From: Neoarius graeffei | Taxonomy: Eukaryota; Chordata; Actinopteri; Siluriformes; Ariidae | Assembly: GCF_027579695.1 (NCBI RefSeq) | Contig: NC_083577.1 | Location: 57,611,783 to 57,675,782 of the forward strand | DNA length: 64,000 bases | Reading direction: 5' to 3' | Shown here: piece by piece, positions 35,760 through 47,398 of the stretch | How the letters are laid out: each line of letters begins with the position of its first letter | Numbering within the stretch: position 1 is the stretch's first letter | Notes under the pieces: generated by a model | Told to the model about the DNA's origin: nothing | The model's input: the letters and a program-made list of their open reading frames with translations, nothing else | The model's database searches: none | Program-made: the position numbers and the translations under genes

Positions 35760-36460
35760 GCCCATGTTTACATTAGACGGTATCAGCGGATCATCAGATT
35801 AACGTTTTTAAAACGATTAGTGTGCACACAGCAACACCAATACACGATGTGTGTGCACACAGCAATACCAATACACGGATACGCTCGGCTCTGCAGGCAT
35901 CCTGCGCTCCAAATCACTCCGCCCTGAACAGCGAGTGCCCTCTGGAGGGTGCGCCCTCCGGCCCTGCGCAGCTCACACAGCGCACGAGTGAAGTGCACAA
36001 GCCACGATTCGGGACTGAGCCGCTGTGTGTGTGATCCCAGCGCATATCACTTACCACTTGCAAGTGAAAGGATGGCAAGCCTAAAGACAATCATAACTAC
36101 ACAATGGGCAGTATTTGCATCAGTATTTGCAGCATTTTCATACTTTTATACTCTTTAATGAAAGGTGATACAAGGCGGAAGTCCGCGCCGTTTTTCAGCA
36201 GTCGTGTCACATGACCAACGCCAGCGAATCAGGAAGGTGGATGTCACAGTGACGTTGTCCAATGAGACGCCAGCTAGAGCTCAGCACAGCGTATCCGCGT
36301 ATTCTGAATGTTTACACAGCACCGGACCAGACACGATCTGGATTGAATACGTGGATGCTGGCGGATTCCCGTTTCCCGGCGTTTCCAGGCGTTTTAATGT
36401 AAACGGACAGTGCATCCGCGAAGAAAACGAGACAGATACGGTCTAATGTAAACTTGGCCT
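35760..36460 (+). mobile_element. MITE copy A (0.7-kb family)
   Basis: The ends share TTTACATTAGACCGTATC (one base different on the left). One end continues AGCGGATC, the other TGTCTCGTTTTC, so orientation can be assigned. It matches copies B, C and D. It directly abuts copy B in inverted orientation. Confidence 0.85.
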
Positions 36461-37165
36461 AAGGCTACGTTTACATTAGACCGTATCTGTCTCGTTTTCT
36501 TCGCGGATGCACTGTCCGTTTACATTAAACCACCTGGAAACGCCGGGAAACGGGAATCCACCAGCATCCACGTATTCAATCTAGATCGTATCTGGTCCGG
36601 TGCTGTGTAAACATTGAGATACGCGAATACGCTGTGCTGAGCTCTAGCTGGCGTCCTCATTGGACAACGTCACTGTGACATCCACCTTCCTGATTCGCTG
36701 GCGTTGGTCATGTGACGCGACTGCTGAAAAACGGCGCGGACTTCCGCCTTGTATCACCTTTCATTAAAGAGTATAAAAGTATGAAAATGCTGCAAATACT
36801 GATGCAAATACTGCCCATTGTGTAGTTATGATTGTCTTTAGGCTTGCCATCCTTCCACTTGCAAGTGTTAAGTGATGTGCGCTGGGATCACACACACAGC
36901 GGCTCAGTCCCGAAAACACTGCTAGTGTGCTTCACTCGCGCGCTCTGTGAGCTGCGCAGGGCCGGAGTGCGCACCCTCCAGAGGGCACTCGCTGTTCAGG
37001 GCGGAGTGATTTGGAGCGCAGGATGCCTGCGGAGCCGAGCGTATCCGTGTATTGGTATTGTTGTGTGCACGCAAATCGTGTATTGGTGTTGCTGTATGCA
37101 CACTAATCGTTTTAAAAACGTTAATCTGATGATCTGCTGATACGGTCTAATGTAAACATGGGCTT
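36461..37165 (-). mobile_element. MITE copy B (0.7-kb family), inverted next to copy A
   Basis: Reverse complement of copy A over almost its full length with small differences. A and B together form a 1.4-kb inverted repeat with almost no spacer. Both outer ends continue with the same CATGGGCTTA-like extension. Confidence 0.85.
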
Positions 37166-37351
37166 AATCTTGTAATAATACAAACTATTACACATGCCTA
37201 TGTTCATATGTGTATTAATTTCCAAAAGTGCAGATTTGATAGTTGTTTTTTTTTTTATTTGAATTTTGGACCCCTGTGACACAAACTTTGTACCCTGATT
37301 GTAAAACAACCTTTATCCCAGAGTTAAATACAGACTCGAAAGAATAACCCT

Positions 37352-38360
37352 AACCCATGACTACATCATCGCTTATTTACCGCAATGCATTATGGGCAAT
37401 ACCCGGGCTCAGCTCCGCTATATTGTTTACTTTCACCTTTGCTCAACACTGCATTGTCCTGTCTAACCGGTTTCAACCATGCTTAAAGTGAATTGCTGTG
37501 TGCCCAACTGTGTCTCCACAACAAAGAGGACACCTAATTTGAGCTTTTATCAGCTGCTAGTCGAGAAGAAAGAAATGGATAAGTTTAATCCACAACAAAA
37601 ACCTTCAAACTGAATTGAAATGGATAAGTGTTTGTAGCTTACATTTCTCTGGTGGGAAAAAGACGTACCTAAACTGTGACCCAGCAATATTTCCATGGTC
37701 TGCGGAATGGCATTCGGTTATAGATGATTATAACAATCGACACTGTTCATCGTCTGAAACTAGCGATATTCCAAAGCCTGTGAAACAAAGCAGCTTTCTT
37801 CAGCCTTTGCCTCTCAATGTACCGAAGCACTCGGCAGCCGAACAAGCCTGTCGGACCGATAAAACTCCCAAACCACGAAGGGTTCTCTTTTGAGTATATA
37901 TAATGTTCAGTGTACCTCACTAGTAGCATTTATTGAAGTAAATGCATTTATACTGAACATGGCACGACAGATCATTGGGTTTCCAAAGATTTTTTTTGTA
38001 GTGTTTCCTAATATCAAGTTCTATTTAACTAATCACTCATTTATAAATGTTTTGTTAAGACATTGAGATTTGATGTTGTTGTTGTACAGTGTGGTAGACT
38101 CGGTCAATCTCTAAGTTGTACGAATTCTTGTCACTTATGTCTTACCTTCTCACCAAGCTTGATTTGAATTCAGATTTTCCTGCTGTAAACTCTCGACATG
38201 TTATCCACCTCTTTAAATCACCAATTTCACTGTCTTCCATGACCGAACACGACAAAATTGCTCCTCACACATCACGCTCACGTAAAATTAACTACCAACT
38301 ACCAACCCTAGCTATCCCCCATAATGCATTGCGATAAACAAGTGATGTAGTTATGCTTGG
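37352..38360 (+). mobile_element. Small ISL2EU-like element carrying a THAP gene fragment
   Basis: Inverted ends of about 45 bp share CGCAATGCATTATGGG and an ACTACATCA block. The ends resemble those of the larger host element (both contain an ACCCATAAT or ATTATGGG block), suggesting a related family. A plus-strand THAP fragment lies in the left half. Confidence 0.7.
37480..37893 (+). pseudogene. THAP zinc-finger gene fragment
   Basis: An ATG at 37480 gives MLKVNCCVPNCVSTTKRTPN, the first Cys pair of a THAP (C2CH) finger. The second half is in another phase from about 37618: WISVCSLHFSGGKKTYLNCD, with the Cys-x2-His pair. A stop and a frame change separate them, so no intact finger can be made. 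No transposase follows. Confidence 0.75.
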
Positions 38361-39532
38361 GGGCTATTGGTAAACTAGGAATTAATTATGATTATTCTAC
38401 TCTGTCCTCACTAAGACAGGAGTGATTATTTAAATGCTACGGTGTAGCACAAAAAGTTAACAAAGCACTCACTAAGCAGTGCCCAAAATTAAGACTGAAA
38501 TCTACAGTCATTGTTAATGCAATAATAATTGCAGAGTGGTTTTATTTAATTTATAAAATCAAATTTCACATTGTTGAACTCACAAATAAAAATTATAATA
38601 CCAGTCATTTTTAACTCACCGTCTTAATATAGGTGCTTGAAATTTTACAAGATATGCACATACAATAAAAATTTGTTCCCCCAAATGAGCCATTGTCAGT
38701 GGAATCTGTTTGGATAAGATCTGAAAAGTTTTGATATGTTGAATAACTCTCTCTACATGAATTCATGCTTCTGCAATTTTCTCAGAACATTTTCCCTCTT
38801 TCTCTTTCTGCTATGATCTCACAGTTCCTTTGAAGTCTGGGATGGTTACTTTCACTCCTTTCTCTTGCATCACTTCATTTATGTCAAATCCCCGGGCTGC
38901 CATCAATTCCTCCCCTGCCTTTAGGGTGGCAAGGAAGTCAGCACTATTGGCTGTGATGTGTTTGTCAGAAATCTTCCCTCCCCAAGCTCGAGAAACAAAC
39001 AATGGCTCCATGAGCATTGATTGCCACTAGAAACTTGAATGTTGTGTGACCCTTGTAGTTGGAGTGTATTTCTTTGCAGGCTTTTAAAGATGAGGGCTTC
39101 TGCATAAATATCTCCGTACAGTCCACTACAACTCTGAGGTCTGGGAAGTAAGAGAACTGTTTGGCTTTTCCATGTTCCTCATAGTCAGGCATTTGGCACA
39201 AGTCTTTCAGGTGGAAAGACAACAGGTTTATCCATGCAGAGAAAATTTTGCTGACACTTGATTCACTGACACTAAACCTTTGTGCAAGATCAGTCAGTGT
39301 CAGTCCAACTCTCAGTCTCACAATTACCATAAATAGCGCTTCTTCTAATGTGAGCTTTGATAATGGTCCTCTTTTATTGCCCGTTTCGTTTGAAAGACTG
39401 GAAGCCATTTCTGAACCTTTCCAGACTTTCTTCTTTTGTAGTCCAACAGCATTCAGATAATCATACAATACCCTGAAAGTAGCATAAGTTTGGGAAGCCA
39501 GTCCAGAATTGGAACTTTTCGGCACCAAGCTT

Positions 39533-40249
39533 TAAGGCCAAGCTTACGTTAGACCGTATCTGTCTCGTTTTCTTCGCGGATGCACTGTCCGTTTACATTA
39601 AAACGCCTGGAAACGCTGGGAAACGGGAATCCGCCAGGGTCCACGTATTTAATCCAGATCGTGTCTGGTCCGGTGCTGTGTAAACATTGAGAATACGCGG
39701 ATACGCTGTGCTGAGCTCTAGCTGGCGTCGTCATTGGACAACGTCACTGTGACATCCACCTTCCTGATTCGCTGGCGTTGGTCATGTGACGCGACTGCTG
39801 AAAAACGGTGCGGACTTCCGCCTTGTATCACCTTTCATTAAAGAGTATAAAAGTATGAAAATACTGCAAATACTGATGCAAATACTGCCCATTGTGTAGT
39901 TATGATTGTCTTTAGGCTTGCCATCCTTCCACTTGCAAGTGGTAAGTGACGCGCATGCCCGATATGCACTGGGATCACACACACAGCGGCTCAGTCCCGA
40001 ATCACTGCTCGTGCGCTTCACTCGCGCGCCCTGTGAGCTGCGCAGGGCCGGAGTGCGCACCCTCCAGAGGGCACTCGCTGTTCAGGGCGGAGTGATTTGG
40101 AGCGCAGGATGCCTGCGGAGCCGAGCGTATCCGTGTATTGGCGTTGCTGTGTGCACGCGAATCGTGTATTGGCGTTACTGTGTGCACACGAATCGTTTTA
40201 AAAACGTTAATCTGATGATCCGCTGATACGGTCTAATGTAAACCCCACC
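39533..40249 (-). mobile_element. MITE copy C (0.7-kb family) inside the transposase gene
   Basis: Same family and orientation as copy B. It separates the coiled-coil part from the DDE part of the transposase pseudogene, so it landed after that gene existed. Confidence 0.88.
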
Positions 40250-40544
40250 CAAGTTATCCAGTAAAAGACGCTCTGAACACAGCTTTCATTTTCTTCTTCG
40301 AGTTCAGGGACTCTGCTCTGCAGGGAAATCAACTGTTGGAGAATCTCTTCATTCAAATCTAGTGACTTAGGATCAATCTGGGGCTTACAGTAATCATGTT
40401 CTTTGAGTTGATGTTCTACAGGTTCCCCAAACTTCATGATCTTCTAATGAATCGACTACATTTCTCGGACGGCCTTTATATTCTCCTGATACCTGAAAAT
40501 ATAAAAAATACAAGCTCCTGTTAGGACTACAGAGTAAAATACTA

Positions 40545-41823
40545 CAGTGGTGTTTGAAAGGTTTGTGAACCCTTTAGAATTTTCAATATTTCAACATAAA
40601 TATGACCTAAAACATCGTCAGATTTTCACACAAGCCCTAAAAGTAGATAAAGAGAACTCAGTTAAACAAATGAGACAAAAATATTATACTTGGTCATTTA
40701 CTTATTGAGGATAATGATCCAATATTACATATCTGTGAATGGCAAAAGTATGTGAACCTTTGCTTTCAGTATGTCCTGACGTTTTCCTTTATAATTTGCT
40801 GGTATAATTCAGAATTCATTGTTCCATCAATGATAGCAAGCCATCCTGGCCCAGATGCAGCAAAACAGGCCCAAACCATGATACTACCACCACCATGTTT
40901 CACAGATGGGATAAGGTTCTTATGCTGGAATGCAGTGTTTTCCTTTCTCCAAACATAATGCTTCTCATTTAAACCAAAAAGTTCTATTTTGGTCTCATCC
41001 GTCAACAAAACATTTTTCCAATAGCCTTCTGGCTTGTCCATGTGATCTTTAGCAAACTGCAGACGAGCAGCAATGTTCTTTTTGGAGAGCAGTGGCTTTC
41101 TCCTTGCAACTCTGCCATGCACACCATTGTTGTTCAGTGTTCTCCTGATGGTGGACTCATGAACATTAACATTAGCCAATGTGAGAGAGGCCTTCAGTTG
41201 TTTAGAAGTTACCTTCGGGTCCTTTGTGGCCTTGCCGACTACTATTACATGCCTTGCTCTTGGAGTGATCTTTGTTGGTCCACCACTCCTGGGGAGGGTA
41301 ACAATGGTCTTGAATTTCCTTCATTTGTACACAATCTGTCTGACTGTGGATTGGTGGAGTCCAAACTCTTTAGAGATGGTTTTGTAATCTTTTCCAGTCT
41401 GATGAGCATCAACAATGCTTTTCCTGAGGTCCTCAGAAATCTCCTTTGTTCGTGCCATGATACACTTCCACAAACATGTGTTGTGAAGATCAGACTTTGA
41501 TAGATCCCTGTTCTTTAAATAAAACAGGGTGCCCACTCACACCTGATTGTCATCCCATTGATTGAAAACACCTGACTTTAATTTCACCTTCAGATGAATT
41601 GCTAATCCTAGAGGTTCACATACTTTTGCCACTCACATATGTAATATTGGATCATTTTCCTCAATAAATAAATGACCAAGTATAATATTTTTGTCTCATT
41701 TGTTTAACTGGGTTCTCTTTATCTACTTTTAGGACTTGTGTGAAAATCTAATGATGTTTTAGGTCATATTTATGCATAATTATAGAAAATTCTAAAGGGT
41801 TCACAGACTTTCAAACACCACTG
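40545..41823 (-). mobile_element. Tc1-like deletion derivative, 1279 bp
   Basis: The tips are CAGTGGTGTTTGAAAG and the complement of CTTTCAAACACCACTG, with long inverted repeats and TA on both sides. The inside lacks the catalytic second half of the transposase, giving a shortened, non-autonomous copy. It sits in the intron between the THAP exon and the coiled-coil exon of the host pseudogene. Confidence 0.9.
40766..41458 (-). pseudogene. Tc1-type transposase, C-terminally deleted
   Basis: Starts MARTKEISEDLRKSIVDAHQ at 41458, a paired-like helix-turn-helix domain. A Trp codon after RQIVYK is a stop (near 41321). The frame then continues to TDETKIELFG, with the first catalytic Asp, and to HGGGSIMVWACF. 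It runs out after IIKENVR, where sequence near the left terminal repeat begins; the second Asp and the Glu are deleted. Confidence 0.88.
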
Positions 41824-42342
41824 TATACTCGATCTACCTACATAAACACTCAAAGGGGAAGTACATGTAAGCTTACTTACACTGCATCGTTTGTGCTTTG
41901 TTTTGGAAGTTGATCCTTCGATAAAGTTGTCTTTTTCAGTTCTTTGACTTGTCCTTGTTTTTCGGTTGTTGCACTTTTTATGACTAAACACAAAGACAGA
42001 GGGGTTGTAGGCTTCGTGACTTGGATCATCAGACTTTAATCCACCACTGAAGTGTGTAGAACACAGTCGTGTGTTGTCTGTCGGTGTAAAATTTTGACCG
42101 CGAATTCTGTCTAACCACGCTTTTTGACGCTTAGCTTCTTTAGGTATTCTATAAAACTTTAAAGTGACACCGGCTGATGTATTAAAAAGAGGAATGGTAC
42201 CCTGTGGAGCTGGAATAACCCCTAGGTACTTGAATCACATGCTGTATTCCCTGCTGCCTCATGCCTGTGAAGGAGAATGAGCTGAAAAAAACCACTGCGG
42301 GCTAATGTTTACACTTGGGCACGGAAACAGCCGAAGTTTATC

Positions 42343-42364
42343 CTCATTATAATATTATAATGAG
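42343..42364. repeat. Perfect 22-bp palindrome
   Basis: CTCATTATAAT is followed directly by its reverse complement. Its AT-rich core could extrude as a small cruciform; no function is implied. Confidence 0.7.
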
Positions 42365-42955
42365 CAAGGTCGCGACAAAGATGGCGGAATCGGTAGGTAT
42401 CCATGTTTTTTCCTCTCTCTCTTCTGGTGCGTTTTGCCTCTGACAATGTCAGACACTTCCTTAAAATCACCATTTTTTGTCTCGATTTAGGAGCCTTCAT
42501 TCGATCTGGGCGATCCGCCATGTTTGCTCTGGCTCTGTGGTCACGACCTCTGACCTGCACATGACCTCACATGACTTTTCTGAACTGGCTGCCTAGCGGT
42601 TTGTAAACAGACTAGCACATGGTTAGGACACCCCGCATTAGGAAATAAAATGTACTGAAACAAGGTGATGCATACCAGCTATGGGGATGGGCATCAGCTC
42701 AAACAATTCAGAAAGGGGAGTGGATTAAATGACTCCTGAACCAGCACATCGACCCGTGTCACTTTAAATCAGGATTCCTTTTACAGTTATTTGAACAAGT
42801 TGGTGCACAGCAAAAGTCGTTTTTCCCCATGTGAAGTCGAAGAAATGACTGAGGTTATCTGACTAAGTAAAGAAATATGGTGCCTGGTTACCTCCTGAGG
42901 TGCAAGGCATTATGGGTATGTGAAAGTAGAGAATTGTTGAGAAAAAAACCCCCAC

Positions 42956-43080
42956 AAACTGGACATGTTATTCATCTAATTGTTGAGAAAATTGCAAGAA
43001 AAATGCCTACATGTGCAGCAGTGAACTGTACCAATCATCATGTTAAAGGTTGTGGATGGACATTTCACCTGTACTGATAA
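42956..43080 (+). pseudogene. 27-bp direct repeat (right copy) followed by a THAP start
   Basis: After the 27-bp repeat (42956-42982) a plus-strand ATG at 43003 reads MPTCAAVNCTNHHVKGCGWTFHLY and then stops. The CAAVNC pair and spacing fit the first Cys pair of a THAP finger. It lies just outside the right end of the large element and may be a relic of another THAP-bearing transposon. Confidence 0.5.
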
Positions 43081-44556
43081 TGTGGGATCATTTTCACAGG
43101 TTTTACATGTCTGTGCAAAGTGCCATGTGTGTGTGTGTTTGTGTCAAGTGTGTGCGAGTGGTTGATTTTTGTAGGGGTGTTTGTGTTTTAATCATATAGT
43201 ACAGTACTTAATACATTTTATCATCATGGATATATTCAGGAAGATTACTGCAGATAATTTTTATTATTATGAATAAAATTATAATAATAAAATAATTTTA
43301 TAAGTGTTATAAAATTATATATATATAAAATTTAAAAATTATTATTATTATTATTAATTCAACCAAACAGAAAATACATGGACAATACATGCACAATAGA
43401 GAAGAAAACAAATTGTATATTCCAAAATGACAGAACAATTCTGGTTGCCATAGAGATGGAGACAGCATGTGGGTCAGGGTCCACAAAAGTAAAGTCATTT
43501 CCTGTTGCCCAGAGACATGTGAACCCTCATATACTGTTCCAGATCAGCAATAACAAATAAATAAACAAATACATTCTACTGCACAGAATAAAAAATGAAA
43601 TGAAACTAATCATGCAAATATTGGATGGAACAGAGAGTTACATGTAGACATTACAAATCAACTATTTAAAACAGACTGATACCAATCCGTAGCTATAATT
43701 ACAAATTATGTATAATCAATCAATCAATCAATCAATCATCTAATTGCTGGGTTGCATCTGACATCACATCCACCTCGTTAGATATGCAAGACATGAAGTG
43801 GTGATCAGGTAAGCTCACTGTTCACAAAGCATTACTATCATAGACACACGTTTGATCAACTTTATCCACATTTAAACCTGGGGCTAAATCACATGGGGCG
43901 GTACCTGGTGGTTTAGCTCTCAGTGTATTAGCCCCATCTTCACATAGTTTAGCCCCATGTTTAAACGTGAATAAAGTTGATCAAACGTGTCTATGACTGA
44001 TCATTCTAGATTTAAAGAGAACAGAGCTTTTTTAAAGGAAAGTTTGAACCTGAAGTTTCTGACTGGATTTCGCTGGTAATAATTTGGCATGATGTCGAAT
44101 TCTCATCTTTAGTACCGTTTGACGTGAATAATTTCTGGCAATAATTTGGAGTGAGTTTGAATTCCTCTTGTCTTTAGCATGTTCAATCATGTCATATATC
44201 AGATGTTAAATAAAAACAAGCAATAGTCCTTGATCCTTAACTCTAAAAACTGATAACTTTCTGTTATTGGTGTCTTAGAAGGCAAAATTATCATCAAATT
44301 TAGTTACATTCAGTGATGGGGCTAAAACGCTGGGGGCTAAACCACAAACCCATGGGACTAATACACTGGGGGCAAAACCACTGGATACCAATGGAAAACA
44401 ATGACAAAAGAAATAATGGCATTTAACCCAAGTCTCAAATGGCGTGTTTTGGTATTACTCAACTTATAAACTTGATCTTGGTATCATTTTAAATGGTTTT
44501 TCAAGCTCTTTTTCATCTGTACCATTTGTTACAGCATTTAACCATGTTGAAAATTT
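43081..44556. other. Non-coding stretch with microsatellites and a small foldback
   Basis: No gene. It contains a TTA repeat near 43337-43356, an AATC repeat near 43717-43738, and the foldback at 43838-43995 listed separately. Confidence 0.5.
43838..43995. repeat. 158-bp foldback with GGGGCTAAA motifs
   Basis: TCATAGACACACGTTTGATC at the left pairs with GATCAAACGTGTCTATGA at the right, and pairing continues inward through AACTTTAT and TTTAAAC. The phrase GGGGCTAA recurs in the loop and again near 44320-44370. This may be a very small MITE. Confidence 0.7.
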
Positions 44557-45080
44557 AAGGCCAATTTATGCTGACAACGCAGTCTTCGCAGACGGTGTCG
44601 CAGATAGCGTCTGCGTAGCCCCCCCTTCGCAGACTCTCTGCGCGCACCTCCCAAAAATTGTGACCACCGCAGAAGCCTCGCAGACAGCGTCGCAGACAAG
44701 AGGGCTCTGATTGGTCCACTCTACATCCGCTGTACACGCACTTCCGCTTCCCTACTTTCCCGGTTTGGTTTGTTTTCACTACCGCCATTTTTAAAAACAC
44801 GAGCGAAGATGGAGCAGCACGAAGAGCGGTTGATCGAGGAAGTGAGGAAGTACGTACATCTATACGACTCCAGTTCTAGTCATTATAAGTAACCGGAGGA
44901 TAAACACTCCACTAACCACACCCACCAACTACTCCTAGCGATTTCGCAACTTCGCGCCCCCTTGCGTTGTAGCGGTGAATAACATCGCGCACGCCTATTA
45001 CTCCCCGCTCAACGATAAATTACAACTGTCTGCGAAAAGCTATCTGCGAAAGCCTTGTCGCAAGAGCATGCAGAGGCCTT
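44557..45080 (+). mobile_element. Harbinger-like element E1 with retained MADF gene start
   Basis: Ends AAGGCCAATTTATGC and GCATGCAGAGGCCTT are imperfect inverted repeats, with TTA on both sides. It is nearly identical to E2 (46475-46990). At 44809 an ATG opens MEQHEERLIEEVRKYVHLYD then SSSSHYK and stops. The LIEEVRKYxHLYD pattern is the start of a MADF DNA-binding domain, as in the accessory Myb/MADF proteins of Harbinger elements. The interior is rich in GCAGACNGCGTC repeats near both ends. Confidence 0.8.
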
Positions 45081-45901
45081 TAGTTCACATACCTCATTCA
45101 AGAGCCAGGAAAAAAAAAAGCTAACATTTTTATTGAGTTTATAATTAGATGCATACAGCTACTTCGAACAGATGTTACAAAATATAGGCAGGCTGGGTTC
45201 AGTGTACTGGTGCTGCTGTGCAACTATAAGAATGTATAATTAATTTCATGTCCTTGAATTCCCTGATTTATGGTCCAACACACAGAGTACATGGTCATTT
45301 ATAGTGTGGTGATTTTATATCCTTAAATGTAACCACACACATATGTAACCATGCGCACATGCCTTGATGTCATCATACAAGCAATAATTTGGTTAATGAT
45401 GATTGTATTTTGATTCATATGTAACCACACACACCTTGATGCAATCACATAAGCAGTAATGTGGTTTATGATGATTGTATTTCGATTCAAAGCCAGTCAT
45501 GTTGATTTTCAGTACAGAGTAAATGAAGTTGATTCGATTAAAAGTAATAATAAATTGATTTATGAATGATCATAATTACAATGAAATACAGTAAAGATGT
45601 TGAGATTGCTTATACTGAATGGTTGTTTTCTGCTAAATCACAGGCCTATTCAAAAAGTGTATTATCCTAATTCCAGTGCTTGCAGCGTTGTCATATGTTG
45701 TAATGAATGAGCCAAGGCCATGTTGAATTAAGCAATTGTTCATTCTGGAGTGTTTTGCAGGCTAATGGAATACATTTTTATCAAGTTATTCTGAATCAGG
45801 TATTCAGTGTTCTCCATGGGCGCTTTTAAAGTGGCACACCGCCATGTTATAATTCTGGCCCGCCACCCTTCCCTTGGCCAAAAAACAAAACGTAACTTCA
45901 T
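45081..45901. other. Non-coding stretch
   Basis: No gene. A phrase of about 80 bases with ACCACACACA and ATGATGATTGTATTT occurs twice, near 45330-45415 and 45425-45490, as an imperfect tandem duplication. Confidence 0.45.
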
Positions 45902-45913
45902 CAGCATACACCA

Positions 45914-46286
45914 TCTCATCTCATTATCTCTAGCCACTTTATCCTGTCGTACAGGGTCGCAGGCAAGCTGGAGCCTATCCCAGCTGACTACGGGCGAAAG
46001 GCGGGGTACACCCTGGACAAGTCGCCAGGTCATCACAGGGCTGACACATAGACACAGACAACCATTCACACTCACATTCACACCTACGGTCAATTTAGAG
46101 TCACCAGTTAACCTAACCTGCATGTCTTTGGACTGTGGGGGAAACCGGAGCACCCGGAGGAAACCCACGCGGACACGGGGAGAACATGCAAACTCCGCAC
46201 AGAAAGGCCCTCGCCGGCCACGGGGCTCAAACCCGGACCTTCTTGCTGTGAGGCGACAGCGCTAACCACTACACCACCGTGCCGCC
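45914..46286 (-). mobile_element. tRNA-derived SINE, long-tail type, minus orientation
   Basis: Full-length copy with a 12-bp target duplication, CAGCATACACCA, at 45902-45913 and 46287-46298. Confidence 0.94.
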
Positions 46287-46474
46287 CAGCATACACCAAA
46301 TAAATCATAAAGCATTCACTTTATTATAATCTTGTAACTATTTAACACACAGAAGACCATTAAACGGAGCTACCTGAAGTGGCCATGCGATTGCAATAGA
46401 AAAACATCCGGCCGGCTGCATACAGATTGTGACACAGAGCTCTGCAGATTGAGGTCTATCCCTGCGTTACACTA

Positions 46475-46990
46475 AAGGCCAATTTATGCTGACAATGCAG
46501 TCCTCGCAGATAGCGTCTGCGTAGCCCCCCCACCTTCGCAGACGCTCTGCGCGCACCTCCCAAAAATTGTGACCACCGCAGAAGCCTCGCAGACAGCGTC
46601 GCAGACAAGAGGGCTCTGATTGGTCCACTCTACATCCGCTGTACACGCACTTCCGCTTCCCTACTTTCCCGGTTTGGTTTGTTTTCACGACCGCCATTTT
46701 TAAAAACACGAGCGAAGATGGAGCAGCACGAAGAGCAGTTGATCGAGGAAGTGAGGAAGTACGTACATCTATACGACTCCAGTTCTAGTCATTATAAGTA
46801 ACCGGAGGATAAACACTCCACTAACCACACCCACCAACTACTCCTAGCGATTTCGCAACTTGGCACCCCCTTGCGTTGTGGCGGTGAATAACATCGCGCA
46901 CGCCTATTACTCCCCGCTCAACGATAAATTACAACTGTCTGCGAAAAGCTATCTGCGAAAGCCTTGTCGCAAGAGCATGCAGAGGCCTTT
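46475..46990 (+). mobile_element. Harbinger-like element E2 with retained MADF gene start
   Basis: Nearly identical to E1, including the same 27-codon MADF start (ATG at 46718, stop at 46799). It sits exactly at the left tip of the hAT-like element that follows, so that element's target duplication now lies on the far side of E2. Confidence 0.8.
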
Positions 46991-47364
46991 AGGGATGGCG
47001 AAAACTAAAAAAAAAATCTTGACCGACCACCGAGCCTCATTAGCCGGTTAAAGTCGGTTAACCTATGAGTTTAAACAGGGATGCAAACGGCACGCCTTTT
47101 GGCAGATGCCGCCTTTTTCACGGCTGAATCGTGCAGATCCGATTTTTTTTGGGGGGGGGGGGGGGGGGGCGTTGGAGTGTCTGAATAATTTCATCAGAGT
47201 AAATTCTGTATTAAAATTACTACATAAGCAAATGCCGTTACAGTCCATGAAACACAGGAAGTATGAGAAGAAAACAGTAAATCAGAAAGCTGTGCACGTT
47301 ACATTTAGTAATTTTAATACAGAATTTACTCTGATGAAATTATTCAGACACTCCAACGCCCCCC

Positions 47365-47398
<34 letters not shown>

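Larger units (their letters stand above)
38616..42230 (-). pseudogene. THAP plus coiled-coil plus DDE transposase pseudogene (ISL2EU-like)
   Basis: Three parts, read leftwards. (1) THAP exon at about 41876-42190: VTLKFYRIPKEAKRQKAWLD and LCSTHFSGG, ending in GTAAGT. (2) An exon from 40492, after a pyrimidine tract and CAG, with a Glu/Leu-rich coiled coil (QQLISLQSRVPELEEE). (3) The DDE domain at 38616-39528: LTLEEALFMVIVRLRVGLTL, then VVDCTEIF (Asp), GGKISDKHI (Asp) and IHVERVIQHIKTF (Glu), typical of DDE_Tnp_4. It is broken by frameshifts near 39000, 38775 and 40440, a stop before IHVER, MITE C inside the coding part, and a Tc1 derivative in the intron. Confidence 0.82.
32998..42928. mobile_element. 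Large decayed ISL2EU-like transposon with nested insertions
   Basis: The ends pair as inverted repeats of about 43 bp with mismatches: 32998-33040 (CACTTTCACATTACCCATAA) and the complement of 42886-42928 (CTACTTTCACATACCCATAA). Between them lie two converging gene relics: a YqaJ-type nuclease (plus, 33065-35006) and a THAP, coiled-coil and DDE transposase (minus, 38616-42230). ISL2EU/IS4EU-type elements are known to carry this pair. Nested inside are a MITE pair (35760-37165), a THAP-bearing small element (37352-38360), a third MITE (39533-40249) and a Tc1 deletion derivative (40545-41823). Without them the element would be about 5.5 kb. Confidence 0.75.

Noticed and set aside
36165..36446. 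93-codon frame repeated at 39.6 kb and 52.4 kb (TTPARAQHSVSAYSQCLHS)
   Set aside because: It belongs to the 0.7-kb MITE family. The copies differ by stops and frame changes, so there is no evidence of a conserved protein.
43717..43738. AATC repeat considered as the start of a CRISPR-like array
   Set aside because: It is a simple tetranucleotide microsatellite without spacers, and the genome is eukaryotic.
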